This document shows positions 7,948-16,651 of a stretch of 61,460 nt of DNA, in pieces. The notes under the pieces were generated by a model. It searched no databases. It saw nothing but the letters and a program-made list of their open reading frames with translations, and was not told the DNA's origin. The DNA is taken from positions 1 through 61,460 of the forward strand of contig NZ_VJNO01000041.1 of assembly GCF_007096885.1 (NCBI RefSeq), given 5' to 3'. The stretch is from Streptomyces sp. 130. GTDB lineage: Bacteria; Actinomycetota; Actinomycetes; Streptomycetales; Streptomycetaceae. The translations under genes were made by a program, and so were the position numbers. How positions within the stretch are numbered: position 1 is the stretch's first letter; each line of letters begins with the position of its first letter.

Positions 7948-8793
7948 ATGAGCAGGCCACCCACGTTCACCCCGCCCTCCTGTGCCCGTGCCCGTGCGCT
8001 GCCCACCGCGCGCGGCGACTTCGCCGTGCTGGACGCGGCCCCCGCCGGGGCCCCGCGCGGCACCGCCCTGCTGGTGCCCGGGTACACCGGCAGCAAGGAG
8101 GACTTCATCGCGCTCCTCGAACCGCTCGCGGAGGCCGGATACCGTGCCGTCGCCATCGACGGGCGCGGGCAGTTCGAGAGCCCGGGGACGGACGGCCTCC
8201 AGGAGTACGCGCAGGAGGAGCTGGCCCGTGACGTGCTCGCGCAGACGGCCGCGCTCGGCGCCGGCGAGGGCGAGGTGCACCTGCTGGGGCACTCGCTCGG
8301 CGGGCAGCTCTGCCGGGCCGCGGTCCTGCTGGACGCGTCGCCGTTCCGCTCGCTGACCCTGATGTCCTCGGGGCCCGCCGAGGTGGTCGAGGCGCAACAG
8401 GTCAAGCTGAAGATCCTCGGTGACGCGCTGGCCACCATGACCATGAGCGACGTCTGGGACGCGATGCGCGCCTTCGACCCGCCGGCCGAGGCGGAGACGG
8501 GCGGCGAGGACCTGCGGCGGCGCTGGCTGCTCCACCGTCCGGCCCAGCTGATCGCGACGGGCCGTCAGCTGGCCGCCGAGCCGGACCGGGTGGCCGAACT
8601 CGCCGCGACCGGGCTGCCCGTCCACGTCATCTCCGGTGAGGTGGACGACGTCTGGCCGGTGCCGGTGCTGGACGAGATGGCGGTACGCCTGGGGGCGCGC
8701 CGGACCCGGATCGAGGGCGCCGAGCACTCCCCCAACACGGCCCGGCCGGAGGCGACCGCCGCCGCGCTCGCCTCCTTCTGGGACGGCCTGTAG
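7948..8793 (+). CDS. alpha/beta hydrolase
   Basis: 281 aa. The VPGYTGSKED loop near residue 50, the nucleophile motif GHSLGG near residue 112, and the C-terminal GEVDDVWP and AEHSPN (acid and His) make a full catalytic triad. The substrate is unknown; it resembles soluble esterases. No signal peptide. The mRNA is probably leaderless. It ends 22 nt from the convergent NYN gene. Confidence 0.85.
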   Translation: MSRPPTFTPPSCARARALPTARGDFAVLDAAPAGAPRGTALLVPGYTGSKEDFIALLEPLAEAGYRAVAIDGRGQFESPGTDGLQEYAQEELARDVLAQTAALGAGEGEVHLLGHSLGGQLCRAAVLLDASPFRSLTLMSSGPAEVVEAQQVKLKILGDALATMTMSDVWDAMRAFDPPAEAETGGEDLRRRWLLHRPAQLIATGRQLAAEPDRVAELAATGLPVHVISGEVDDVWPVPVLDEMAVRLGARRTRIEGAEHSPNTARPEATAAALASFWDGL

Positions 8794-8815
8794 CTCGTCG
8801 CCGTACCGGCGGGTC

Positions 8816-9703
8816 TCAGTACTGGGACTGGAGGTGCTGCCAGAAGCCGTCGCGCAGCGCCCGCCGCAGCGGGGGGTGGCCGCGCAGCGAGCGCTGGAGG
8901 AGGCGTTCGGCCTCGTGCAGCAGGTCCTGGTCGACCGAGCCCGGCAGGAAGGGGTGGCCGGGCAGCAGGTCGGCCAGGGATTCACGGCCGCGCGCGGCGA
9001 GCCAGGCCGCCGCGATCTGCGCGCCGACGAAGTGGACGTCCTCGCGCGAGGGTGCGGGGGCGTCCTCGTCGTACGTGGTGACGGGGCGTCTGGTCACGTA
9101 CGGGCGGCAGAAGTCCAGGTCGAAGGTGCGCTGGCTGTCCACCTCCCAGAGCAGCGGCTCCGCCTGGTTGCGCCCCTCGCCCGCCTCGATGCCCCACAGG
9201 TGGACCCGGGCGCCGTAGCCCTGCGCGGCCTCGACGGCCGAGACCAGGTCCTCGTCGCCGCCGACGAGCGCGGCGTCGCTGATGGCCCGGTGGCGGGCGA
9301 GCGACTCCAGGTCGGTGCGGATGAGGGAGTCGACGCCCTTCTGCTGGTTGTTGGCGTTGAGGTTGCCGAGTCTGACCTTGACGTCCGGCAGTTCGGCGAT
9401 GGTCTGCTGCTCGGTGGTGTGGATGCGGCGCCTGGCCCCGTCGTACCAGTACACGCGCAGCAGCCGGCTGTCCGCGAAGATGGTGCGGGCCTTGTCGATG
9501 AACGCCTCGATCAGCCCCTCGGCGTCGAGGTCGAAGGAGCGCCGGTCCTCGGTACCGGTGACGAGCAGCCCGGCGGCGGCGTACACGTATCCCGCGTCCA
9601 CGAAGATCGCGTGGGTCGACGGTGTCTTCGAAACCTCGGCGAGTACGCGTTCGAGCAGGGCGTTGGTGCGGTCCAGCCGCTCGCCGATCTCCGCGTCGTT
9701 CAT
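8816..9703 (-). CDS. NYN-domain (PIN-like) ribonuclease
   Basis: 295 aa. FVDAGYV near residue 34 and VGGDEDLVSAV near residue 150 supply the conserved Asp residues of the NYN/PIN-like metal-dependent RNase fold. The last ~90 residues form a separate helical region, LOTUS-like at best. It probably cleaves RNA; the target is not known. It faces the alpha/beta hydrolase and is divergent from the 50-aa protein at 9913. Confidence 0.85.
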   Translation of the reverse strand: MNDAEIGERLDRTNALLERVLAEVSKTPSTHAIFVDAGYVYAAAGLLVTGTEDRRSFDLDAEGLIEAFIDKARTIFADSRLLRVYWYDGARRRIHTTEQQTIAELPDVKVRLGNLNANNQQKGVDSLIRTDLESLARHRAISDAALVGGDEDLVSAVEAAQGYGARVHLWGIEAGEGRNQAEPLLWEVDSQRTFDLDFCRPYVTRRPVTTYDEDAPAPSREDVHFVGAQIAAAWLAARGRESLADLLPGHPFLPGSVDQDLLHEAERLLQRSLRGHPPLRRALRDGFWQHLQSQY

Positions 9704-9912
9704 GCGCGTCCCGTCGCGCCCGTACGCCTGATTACCAACCGGTATTTAGACATCCGAAAAATTTCCTTAGCGTAGGGAATGATTGCAGGGGGCAAGTCGT
9801 TGTACCCGGTGTGGGGCGCTCGACAGACATGCCTGGCGCTCCTCATCCTTGCGGACGGGACACCGTCCTCCCAGTAGTTCTCCAGCAGGAGGATCAGACG
9901 AAGGGAAGCCCT
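9704..9912. promoter_or_regulatory. AT-rich divergent promoter region
   Basis: Positions 9731-9785 are far richer in A and T than the surroundings, as expected of a regulated promoter between the NYN gene and the small gene at 9913. A 6-bp hairpin (GGACGG/CCGTCC, 9856-9871) lies in the leader of the small gene. I do not recognise a specific operator. Confidence 0.35.
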
Positions 9913-10065
9913 ATGCGCTTCGAGATCATGCGACTCGACGATGTCGACGGTACCGCCGTGGACAGCACCGTCGTGGACGCCGCCTCCGTCAAGCGGATCG
10001 TGCAGCAGGCCGCGGCCACGGGCCAGCGCATCTACATCCGCCCGGCCGAAAGTCCGGCTTCGTAA
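9913..10065 (+). CDS. small conserved hypothetical protein
   Basis: 50 aa, starting MRFEIMRLDDVDG. It has no membrane segment and no Cys. ATG at 9913 has a good ribosome site (AAGGGAAG) and a strong terminator follows, so it is a real, separately transcribed small gene. The short beta-like N-terminus and helix resemble conserved streptomycete proteins of unknown function. Confidence 0.7.
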   Translation: MRFEIMRLDDVDGTAVDSTVVDAASVKRIVQQAAATGQRIYIRPAESPAS

Positions 10066-10103
10066 CACCTTGCCGATGTGAGTTGCCGTCGTAACGAAGA
10101 CGA

Positions 10104-10138
10104 AGCGCCCCCGCACGGAACGACCGTGCGGGGGCGCT
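10104..10138. terminator. 15-bp hairpin, bidirectional terminator
   Basis: 10104-10118 pairs perfectly with 10124-10138 between convergent genes. Confidence 0.85.
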
Positions 10139-10156
10139 GTTGCGTCCGGGTCCGGG

Positions 10157-10762
10157 TCAGGCGCCCTGGATGACCTGGGTGACGCCGTTGATGATCTGCT
10201 GCACGGCGATGGCCGACAGCATCATGCCGGCCAGCCTGGTGACGAGCACGACGCCGCCGTCCTTGATGACGCGGATGATCAGCAGCGAGTAGCGCATGGT
10301 CAGCCAGAGCACGACGTGCATGACGAGGATCGCCGACCAGACGGAGATCTGGCTCGCGACGCTGTCGGCGTGCTGCACGGCGAGGATCACCGAGACGATC
10401 GCGCCCGGACCGGCGAGCAGCGGCATGCCGAGCGGTACGAGGGCGACGTTGACGTCCTTGGTCTGTGTCGGCTCGTCGGTCTTGCCGGTGAGCAGATCGA
10501 GCGCGATGAGCAGCAGGAGCAGCCCGCCGGCGATCATCAGCGCCGGCACGGAGACGTGCAGGTAGTCCAGGATCTGCTGGCCGAGCACGCCGAAGACGGC
10601 GATGACGCCGAAGGCGACGGCGACCGCCTGGAGCGCCATCCGGCGCTGCGTCTTGGCGGGGCGGCCGGCGGTCAGGGCGAGGAAGATCGGGGTGATTCCG
10701 GGCGGATCCATAATCACAAAAAGGGTGAGAAAAAGGGATCCGAAGACAGCGACGTCGAACAC
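10157..10762 (-). CDS. MarC family integral membrane protein
   Basis: 201 aa with six hydrophobic segments. The family signature is visible in FVIMDPPGITPIFLALT at residues 16-32 and again in PLGMPLLAGPGAI near residue 110. MarC (UPF0056) proteins are inner-membrane proteins of uncertain transport function; the old link to multiple antibiotic resistance is not established. GTG at 10762 has AAGG 7 nt upstream. It may share an operon with the PHP gene upstream, although 131 nt separate them. Confidence 0.9.
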   Translation of the reverse strand: MFDVAVFGSLFLTLFVIMDPPGITPIFLALTAGRPAKTQRRMALQAVAVAFGVIAVFGVLGQQILDYLHVSVPALMIAGGLLLLLIALDLLTGKTDEPTQTKDVNVALVPLGMPLLAGPGAIVSVILAVQHADSVASQISVWSAILVMHVVLWLTMRYSLLIIRVIKDGGVVLVTRLAGMMLSAIAVQQIINGVTQVIQGA

Positions 10763-10893
10763 GGGTGAGCCTTGTGGGGAGTGAGCGGGTGTGCGGCGGG
10801 TGGCCGCGGGGAAGTGACGCGCCCCGGGGCAGCCGGGCAGGCCGGACGGCGGGCGGGGTGCGGTGAAGGGGTTGAGCGGGGTACGCGGCGTCG

Positions 10894-11760
10894 TTACGCG
10901 GTGGCGCGTCCGCCGGCGCCCGGCACCGGGAAGGCTCCCGTGGCGCGCCGGGTGATCTCGCCGTAGATCTCGGGGTCGGTGGTGTACGCGCCGAGCTCCA
11001 CGGTCTTGCGGCTGCCGTGGTAGTCGCTGGAGCCGGTCGTCAGCAGCCCGAGCTCGCGGGCGAGTGCGCGCAGCCGGGTCCGGGTCGGCTCGTCGTGGTC
11101 CATGTGGTCGACCTCGATGCCGTCGAGCCCGGCGGCGGCCAGCTCGGCGATCCGCGCCTCGGGCACCGTACGCCCGCGCTTGACGGCGGCCGGGTGGGCG
11201 AAGACGGTGACGCCCCCCGCGGCCTTGACGAGCCGGATCGCGTCGAAGGGGTCCAGCTCGTGCTTCTCCGCGTACGCGCGCCCGCCGTCACCGAGCCAGT
11301 CGGGCGTGAAGGCGTCGGACACGGTCGGGACGACGCCCAGCTCGACGAGGGCGGTGGCGACGTGCGGCCGGCCCACGGAGCCGTCGCCGGCGATGCGGGC
11401 GACCTGCTCCCAGGTGACGGGGACGCCCAGCTCCTGGAGTTTGCGGACCATGGCCCGGGCGCGCGGCACCCGGTCGTCGCGCACCAGCTCGCGCTCGCGG
11501 GCGAACTCCGGCTCGTCCGGGTCGAAGAGGTACGCCAGCATGTGCAGGCCCACGCCGTCGACGCGGCAGGACAGCTCGGCGCCCGGGACCAGCGTGAGCC
11601 CTTCGGGGAGCGCGGCGGCGGCCTCGGCGTGGCCGCGCACGGTGTCGTGGTCGGTGAGGGCGACGACGTCCAGGCCCGCGGCGGCGGCGTTGCGCACCAG
11701 CTCGGCGGGGGTGTCCGTGCCGTCCGACGCGGTGGAGTGGGTGTGCAGATCGATGCGCAC
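10894..11760 (-). CDS. PHP-domain phosphoesterase
   Basis: 288 aa. It opens with MRIDLHTHSTASDG and continues with LTDHDT, the two metal-binding motifs of PHP enzymes, and ends with SSDYHG near residue 255. Such proteins act as 5'-3' exonucleases on short oligonucleotides, as nucleoside 3',5'-bisphosphate phosphatases (RNase AM/YciV), or as related phosphatases. GTG at 11760 follows GGAG at 9 nt; upstream in-frame starts lack a site. Confidence 0.88.
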   Translation of the reverse strand: MRIDLHTHSTASDGTDTPAELVRNAAAAGLDVVALTDHDTVRGHAEAAAALPEGLTLVPGAELSCRVDGVGLHMLAYLFDPDEPEFARERELVRDDRVPRARAMVRKLQELGVPVTWEQVARIAGDGSVGRPHVATALVELGVVPTVSDAFTPDWLGDGGRAYAEKHELDPFDAIRLVKAAGGVTVFAHPAAVKRGRTVPEARIAELAAAGLDGIEVDHMDHDEPTRTRLRALARELGLLTTGSSDYHGSRKTVELGAYTTDPEIYGEITRRATGAFPVPGAGGRATA

Positions 11761-11882
11761 GACGCAGACTCCAGTGCTCTCGGCCGGACGGGGGGACACT
11801 CCAGGGTAACCGGCGCGCGAGCTTGATCCGGCCGCCCGCCGTGGAGAACCGGCCGGAGGTCCGGCCGAAGGGCCGAAGGCGG

Positions 11883-12527
11883 TCAGGGGCCCGTCAGCAG
11901 GCGGGGGGTCAGGGCGCCGCAGGGCACCAGGTCGACCTCTCCCCCGGCGTCGCGCAGGTCGGTGAGCACCAGCTCGTCGTACATGAGCAGTCCGGACTGC
12001 TCGGGCCAGACGATGGCCCACAGCCACAGGCCGCGCGCCTCGCCCGCGAAGACGGCGCGGTCGGCGGGAGCGTGCCTGACGTGCCAGAGGGGGGTGGGGC
12101 GTCCGGCGGCGAGCACCTTGCAGTCCGGGGGGCCGTCCACGCGCAGCAGGGGCCCGGGGTCCGGTCCGTCGATGCCCGCGTATCGCGCGCCGAGCCCGAC
12201 GCCCAGCTCCTCGGCGACGAGCAGCAGCTCACCCATGCCGCCGAGCGGCCCCGGTCCGGAGCAGGCGACGGCGGTGGCGCGTCCGCCGGTGCGGTCGTCG
12301 CCGGCGGACGCGACGCCGGTGAACAGCCAGCCGACCGGAAGCGGCCAGGGCATCCACACGGGGACCCGCGCCCGGTGCACCACCACGCCGAGCGCCTCGA
12401 CGCTCGGCGGGACGACCGGCTGGAGCGGGTGCACGCTGCCGTGGACGTCGCACTGCCAGGTGTCGGCGAAGAGTCCGGGCGCCCTGACCCGGCCTCCGCA
12501 CTTCGGGCAACTTGGTTCGCCCCTCAT
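11883..12527 (-). CDS. DUF6758-like zinc-ribbon protein
   Basis: 214 aa. The N-terminus has CPKCGG (Cys7, Cys10) and then CDVHG, a likely zinc ribbon. The rest is a conserved streptomycete domain of unknown function with no membrane segment. It lies directly upstream of the PHP gene in the same direction and may be co-transcribed. The family name is from memory. Confidence 0.75.
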   Translation of the reverse strand: MRGEPSCPKCGGRVRAPGLFADTWQCDVHGSVHPLQPVVPPSVEALGVVVHRARVPVWMPWPLPVGWLFTGVASAGDDRTGGRATAVACSGPGPLGGMGELLLVAEELGVGLGARYAGIDGPDPGPLLRVDGPPDCKVLAAGRPTPLWHVRHAPADRAVFAGEARGLWLWAIVWPEQSGLLMYDELVLTDLRDAGGEVDLVPCGALTPRLLTGP

Positions 12528-12644
12528 ACCTTCCCACGGTCCTCTCCGGCCGCCGCCGCGTCAAGGACGATCACCCTTGCGCGCCGCGCCCAGGCCCCTC
12601 TACCCCCGTGCGCCCCGCGGCCACCGGGCCGCGACCCGGAATTT

Positions 12645-12731
12645 TAGATGTAACTTGCACTCATTAGCTTCTCTAACTTATTCTGTGCATAACACATCGA
12701 ATCAATGGAGCCAGCGGAGAGGAAGAAGCCC
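12645..12731 (+). promoter_or_regulatory. AT-rich promoter of the MFS gene
   Basis: About 60 bases here are markedly AT-rich in a GC-rich genome. TTGCAC (12656 region) with TATTCT 18 nt downstream is a plausible promoter. TGTG-CATAA-CACA (12685-12697) forms a small dyad at the expected transcription start. The pattern suggests repression by a regulator that is not encoded next to it. Confidence 0.4.
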
Positions 12732-13979
12732 ATGCCGTCAGAGGCAGTAACGGGGGACGATCCGTTCAACCAGGAGCCGGTCAGCATCCTGCGCCAGCCC
12801 AAGGCGGTCTGGGCCACGGCGGGCGCGTCCGTCGTCGCCTTCATGGGCATCGGCCTGGTGGACCCGATCCTGCCGTCCATCGCCAAGGGGCTGGATGCGA
12901 CACCCAGCCAGGTGTCCCTGCTCTTCACCTCTTACTTCCTGATCACCGCCGTCGCGATGCTGGTGACCGGTTTCGTCTCCAGCCGCATCGGCGGGCGCAA
13001 GACGCTGCTCGCCGGGCTGGCGCTCGTGGTGGTCTTCGCCGCGCTCTCCGGGACCTCCACGTCGGTCGGGGAGCTGGTCGGCTTCCGGGCCGGCTGGGGC
13101 CTGGGCAACGCGCTGTTCGTCTCGACCGCGCTCGCCGTCATCGTCGGCGCCGCGGCCGGCGGCAGCTCGGCGGCGATCCTGCTGTACGAGTCGGCGCTCG
13201 GCCTCGGCATGGCGTGCGGGCCGCTGCTCGGCGCCCTGCTCGGTGACGCCAGCTGGCGCTACCCGTTCTTCGGGACGGCCGCGCTGATGGCGATCGGCTT
13301 CGTCTGCATCACCGCCTTCCTGAAGGAGCAGCCCAAGCCGGCCCGTAAGACCTCACTGCTCGACCCGGTCAAGGCGCTCGGCCACGGCGGGCTCGCCTCC
13401 GTCGCGGCGTCCGCCTTCTTCTACAACTACGCGTTCTTCACGATCCTGGCGTTCACCCCGTTCGTGCTGAACATGACGCCGTACAAGTCCGGTGCCGTCT
13501 TCTTCGCCTGGGGCCTGCTGCTCGCGGTCTTCTCGGTGCTCGTCGCGCCCCGGCTGCAGCAGCGGTTCGGCTCGCTCAAGGTGCTCGGCGCCTCGCTGGT
13601 GCTGCTCGCCGCCGACCTGGTGGTCCTCGGCTACGGCAGCCACACCACGGCCATCGTCTGCACCATCGTGTCCGGCGCCCTGATCGGCATGAACAACACC
13701 GTGTACACCGAGCTGGCGCTCGGCGTCTCGGACGCGCCGCGCCCGGTGGCCAGCGCGGGCTACAACTTCGTCCGCTGGTTCGCCGCCGCCGCCGCGCCCT
13801 ACCTGGCCCCGAAGATCGAGGAGTGGAGCAACATCCACATTCCGTTCGTGGTCGCCGCCGTCGCCGCGGTGTTCGGCGCGATCGTGGTCTGGGTACGCCG
13901 CTCCGCGCTCACCCACGAGGCGGAGGAGCTGGAGCCGAAGCACGCCACGGAGGACGGCGTCACGGTCTTCGCCGGCTGA
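12732..13979 (+). CDS. MFS transporter, probable drug exporter
   Basis: 415 aa with 12 predicted membrane helices. The loop after helix 2 reads SSRIGGRKTLL, the MFS motif A (G-x-x-x-D/G-R-x-G-R-K). The long loop after helix 6 (KEQPKPARKTS) is typical of 12-helix drug:proton antiporters. Substrate unknown. I chose ATG 12732, which follows GGAGAGGAAG; ATG 12705 lacks a ribosome site. It converges on the SUFU-domain gene. Confidence 0.87.
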   Translation: MPSEAVTGDDPFNQEPVSILRQPKAVWATAGASVVAFMGIGLVDPILPSIAKGLDATPSQVSLLFTSYFLITAVAMLVTGFVSSRIGGRKTLLAGLALVVVFAALSGTSTSVGELVGFRAGWGLGNALFVSTALAVIVGAAAGGSSAAILLYESALGLGMACGPLLGALLGDASWRYPFFGTAALMAIGFVCITAFLKEQPKPARKTSLLDPVKALGHGGLASVAASAFFYNYAFFTILAFTPFVLNMTPYKSGAVFFAWGLLLAVFSVLVAPRLQQRFGSLKVLGASLVLLAADLVVLGYGSHTTAIVCTIVSGALIGMNNTVYTELALGVSDAPRPVASAGYNFVRWFAAAAAPYLAPKIEEWSNIHIPFVVAAVAAVFGAIVVWVRRSALTHEAEELEPKHATEDGVTVFAG

Positions 13980-13983
13980 GCCG

Positions 13984-14568
13984 TCAGTCCAGAGTCACGG
14001 AAGGTCGCAGGGGATCGCGCAGGTCGGTCCCCTGCGACAGCCATTTCTCCTGGAGCTCCTGCGCACCCCGGACCCGCTTCCAGGCGGCCTCGTTGGGGGT
14101 CATCGGCAGCAGCGGCAGAAAGCGCACCGGCTCCAAGGGGGCATCCAGTTCCAGATCCGCCACCAGCCCCCCGCTCTCCGCGACGAGCACCGAGGTGAAC
14201 GGCGCGCCCGGCCACAGCGGTTCGCCGACGTCGAGCGAGGCTCCGGGCGCCACGACCAGGCCCTCCACCTGGGGCGAGGCCGCGAGCACCGCGAGCTTGC
14301 GCAGCACCTGGTCGGTGTCGGCCAGGCCGCCGCGTACCGACAGGACCAGCTCGGCGCGCGGGCCCTTCAGCGGATCGGCCACGACGGCCGTCGGGTCGGA
14401 CATCGGCTGGGCGGACATGCCGAGCGTGGCGTACCGCACGATGTCGCCGTCGATGAACCTGAGCACCTCGATCCGGTCCGTCCCGAGAAACGTCACTGCC
14501 GCACGCGCGTCCGGTTCACCCAGGGCCGTCCGCAGACGCGCCTCGACCAGAGCAAGAATTTCTGCCAT
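13984..14568 (-). CDS. suppressor of fused (SUFU) domain protein
   Basis: 194 aa, matching the bacterial SUFU-like domain seen with the C-terminal pattern FLPLLPMTPNEAAW, in which the NEAAW part is conserved. In animals this fold binds Gli factors; bacterial copies are uncharacterised and often sit near toxin or immunity genes, which is not the case here. ATG at 14568 is preceded by TATGCT at 6 nt, a leaderless arrangement. It is divergent from corA. Confidence 0.8.
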   Translation of the reverse strand: MAEILALVEARLRTALGEPDARAAVTFLGTDRIEVLRFIDGDIVRYATLGMSAQPMSDPTAVVADPLKGPRAELVLSVRGGLADTDQVLRKLAVLAASPQVEGLVVAPGASLDVGEPLWPGAPFTSVLVAESGGLVADLELDAPLEPVRFLPLLPMTPNEAAWKRVRGAQELQEKWLSQGTDLRDPLRPSVTLD

Positions 14569-14574
14569 GCCGCG

Positions 14575-14580
14575 AGCATA
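14575..14580 (-). promoter_or_regulatory. -10 hexamer TATGCT, leaderless start
   Basis: On the minus strand it ends 6 nt before the ATG of the SUFU-domain gene. Confidence 0.45.
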
Positions 14581-14629
14581 GGTCGCGTATGGAACGGGCA
14601 AAGTAAGGGATTGGCCCTGTACCGGCTGC

Positions 14630-14635
14630 TAGCCT
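14630..14635 (+). promoter_or_regulatory. -10 hexamer TAGCCT for corA
   Basis: TAGCCT is the best -10 element upstream of corA. It would start a leader of about 330 nt. No clear -35 was found. Confidence 0.4.
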
Positions 14636-14641
14636 GGGGTG

Positions 14642-14971
14642 TCGGCCGGGACAGCACGCTGAAGCGTCGCTCTCAGTCCCGGCGCTACGTCATCCCCCAC
14701 GGGGGACCGGCAGGAGGAGGTGGGGCTGCGGTGGATCCGAGTCGATCGTGCAGTACCAACCGCTCTTCCGCCGGACGCCCCTCCGTGTGATCTGACACCC
14801 GGTCGGGGCCCTGGCATGTCGCACGACGGAAGAGCACGTCTTTTTGCCTGTCTGTAGCGAACGCCGTCGTCGTGCCGCCGCGGTGCCGCCCGCTTTGCGG
14901 ATGTGAGTCCACGTCCCCATTCCGGGCTGTTCCACGCCCCCCGACGACGGCCCTCCGTGAAGGAGCCAGCC
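14642..14971 (+). ncRNA. structured corA leader RNA with possible attenuator
   Basis: This 330-nt stretch has no credible ORF but many strong pairings. GCCGGGAC (about 14647) pairs with GTCCCGGC (about 14675) around an inner ACGC-TGAA-GCGT hairpin. GCTCTTCCG (14762-14770) pairs with CGGAAGAGC (14827-14835), and TCTTTTT follows at 14839, a rare U-tract here. GCACGACG (14821-14828) can instead pair with CGTCGTGC (14868-14875), and GCCGTCGTC (14863-14871) can pair with GACGACGGC (14943-14951) next to the ribosome site. The pairings compete, as in transcription attenuators. It does not match the M-box consensus I know. Confidence 0.45.
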
Positions 14972-16093
14972 ATGTCGATGATCCGTGACCTGCGCGCCGT
15001 CGTGCGCCCCTCCCTTCGCAAGACCACCCCCCTGCACAACAGCTACGACGCCACCCGCGACCCGTCCGCCTCCAGCGCGGTGGTCGACTGCGCGGTCTAC
15101 CGCGACGGCCGCCGGCTCGCCGAGGCGGACGGCACCTGCCGCACCGCCCGCGAGGCGATGCTCCGGGTCCGGGAGAAGGGCGGCTTCGCCTGGATCGGGC
15201 TGCACGAGCCGACCGAGGAGGAATTCGCGGGCATCGCCCGGGAGTTCGGGCTGCACCCGCTGGCCGTGGAGGACGCGGTCCACGCCCACCAGCGCCCGAA
15301 GCTGGAGCGCTACGACGACACGCTGTTCACCGTCTTCAAGACCATCCACTACGTCGAGCACGCCGAACTGACCGCGACCAGCGAGGTCGTGGAGACCGGC
15401 GAGGTCATGTGCTTCACCGGCCGGGACTTCGTCATCACCGTGCGGCACGGCGGCCACGGCTCGCTGCGCGCCCTGCGCCACCGCCTGGAGGACGACCCCG
15501 AGCTGCTGGCCAAGGGCCCCTCCGCCGTGCTGCACTCCATCGCCGACCACGTGGTCGACGGCTACATCGCGGTGGCGGGCGCGGTGCAGGACGACATCGA
15601 CGAGGTGGAGATCGAGGTGTTCTCCACGCCGGACAAGGGAAGCGCGCGCGGCTCGGACGCCGGGCGTATCTACCAGCTCAAGCGCGAGGTGCTGGAGTTC
15701 AAGCGGGCCGTCTCCCCGCTGCTGCGCCCGATGCAGCTGCTGAGCGAACGGCCCATGCGGCTGATCGACCCCGACATCCAGAAGTACTTCCGGGACGTCG
15801 CCGACCACCTGGTGCGGGTCCAGGAAGAGGTCATCGGCTTCGACGAACTGCTGAACTCCATCCTCCAGGCCAACCTGGCGCAGGCGACCGTCGCGCAGAA
15901 CGAGGACATGCGCAAGATCACGTCCTGGGCGGCGATCGTCGCCGTGCCGACGATGATCTGCGGGGTCTACGGCATGAACTTCAAGCACATGCCGGAGCTG
16001 GGCTGGACGTACGGCTATCCGATGGTCATGGGCTTCATCGGCGTGGTCTGCTTCTCCATCCACCGCATGCTCAAGCGCAACGGCTGGCTCTGA
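14972..16093 (+). CDS. corA: CorA family magnesium/cobalt channel
   Basis: 373 aa. A large cytoplasmic N-terminal domain, a long helix and two C-terminal membrane helices are present. The signature GMN sits in YGMNFKHMPEL near residue 336, followed by a last helix and a basic end (KRNGWL), as in all CorA pores. It imports Mg2+ as a pentamer. ATG 14972 follows AAGGAG. It lies in a magnesium-related neighbourhood with the MgtE/CBS-like gene at 17629 and has a structured leader that could sense the ion. Confidence 0.93.
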   Translation: MSMIRDLRAVVRPSLRKTTPLHNSYDATRDPSASSAVVDCAVYRDGRRLAEADGTCRTAREAMLRVREKGGFAWIGLHEPTEEEFAGIAREFGLHPLAVEDAVHAHQRPKLERYDDTLFTVFKTIHYVEHAELTATSEVVETGEVMCFTGRDFVITVRHGGHGSLRALRHRLEDDPELLAKGPSAVLHSIADHVVDGYIAVAGAVQDDIDEVEIEVFSTPDKGSARGSDAGRIYQLKREVLEFKRAVSPLLRPMQLLSERPMRLIDPDIQKYFRDVADHLVRVQEEVIGFDELLNSILQANLAQATVAQNEDMRKITSWAAIVAVPTMICGVYGMNFKHMPELGWTYGYPMVMGFIGVVCFSIHRMLKRNGWL

Positions 16094-16115
16094 GCTTCCC
16101 CGTACGCCGACGTTC

Positions 16116-16121
16116 TAAGCT
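16116..16121 (+). promoter_or_regulatory. -10 hexamer TAAGCT, leaderless start
   Basis: It ends 7 nt before the ATG at 16129; no ribosome site is present. Confidence 0.45.
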
Positions 16122-16128
16122 TCGGCCC

Positions 16129-16644
16129 ATGACTGCTGCTGACACGCTGCTCGGGACGGCCCTCGTCGAGGAGGCCACGAAGAAGTCGGGCCTCGTCTGG
16201 GTGCGTGGCACCGGCGCGGCGCGGGCGCTGTGGCACGTGTGGCACGAGGGCGCCGCCCACCTCGTCGGCGACGGCCCCGGCGAGCAGCCGCTCCCGGCCG
16301 GGCTCACCGAGGGCGCCACGGCCGAGGTCACCGTCCGCAGCAAGGACAAGGGCGGTCGCATCGTCGCCTGGCCGGCCGCGGTCACCGTGCTCGCCCCGCG
16401 CTCCGAGGAGTGGGAGGCCGCCGTCGCCGAGCTGAAGGGCAAGCGGCTGAACGCGCCGGACGCGGAGCGGATGACGGAGCGCTGGGCGCGCGAGTGCCGG
16501 GTCGTCCGGCTCACGCCCCTCGGCGCGCGCACCGAGCTGCCGCAGACCTCCGGGGCGGCGGCGCCGCTGCCGACGACGGCGACGACCCGGCGGCCGGTCC
16601 CGGCGGGCCTGCCGCGCCTGCTGAAGCGCTCACTGCGCGCGTAG
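16129..16644 (+). CDS. conserved hypothetical, possible FMN-binding split-barrel fold
   Basis: 171 aa, soluble. Its first ~100 residues resemble the pyridoxamine 5'-phosphate oxidase-like split barrel in length and strand pattern, but I see no decisive motif. The C-terminus is Pro/Thr/Arg-rich (PTTATTRRPVP). It is probably transcribed without a leader. It converges on the lipoprotein gene, 7 nt apart. Confidence 0.65.
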   Translation: MTAADTLLGTALVEEATKKSGLVWVRGTGAARALWHVWHEGAAHLVGDGPGEQPLPAGLTEGATAEVTVRSKDKGGRIVAWPAAVTVLAPRSEEWEAAVAELKGKRLNAPDAERMTERWARECRVVRLTPLGARTELPQTSGAAAPLPTTATTRRPVPAGLPRLLKRSLRA

Positions 16645-16651
16645 GCGCCTG

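Noticed and set aside
14642..14971. M-box (Mg2+ riboswitch) before corA
   Set aside because: The known conserved M-box core was not found, so only a leader of unknown type is claimed.
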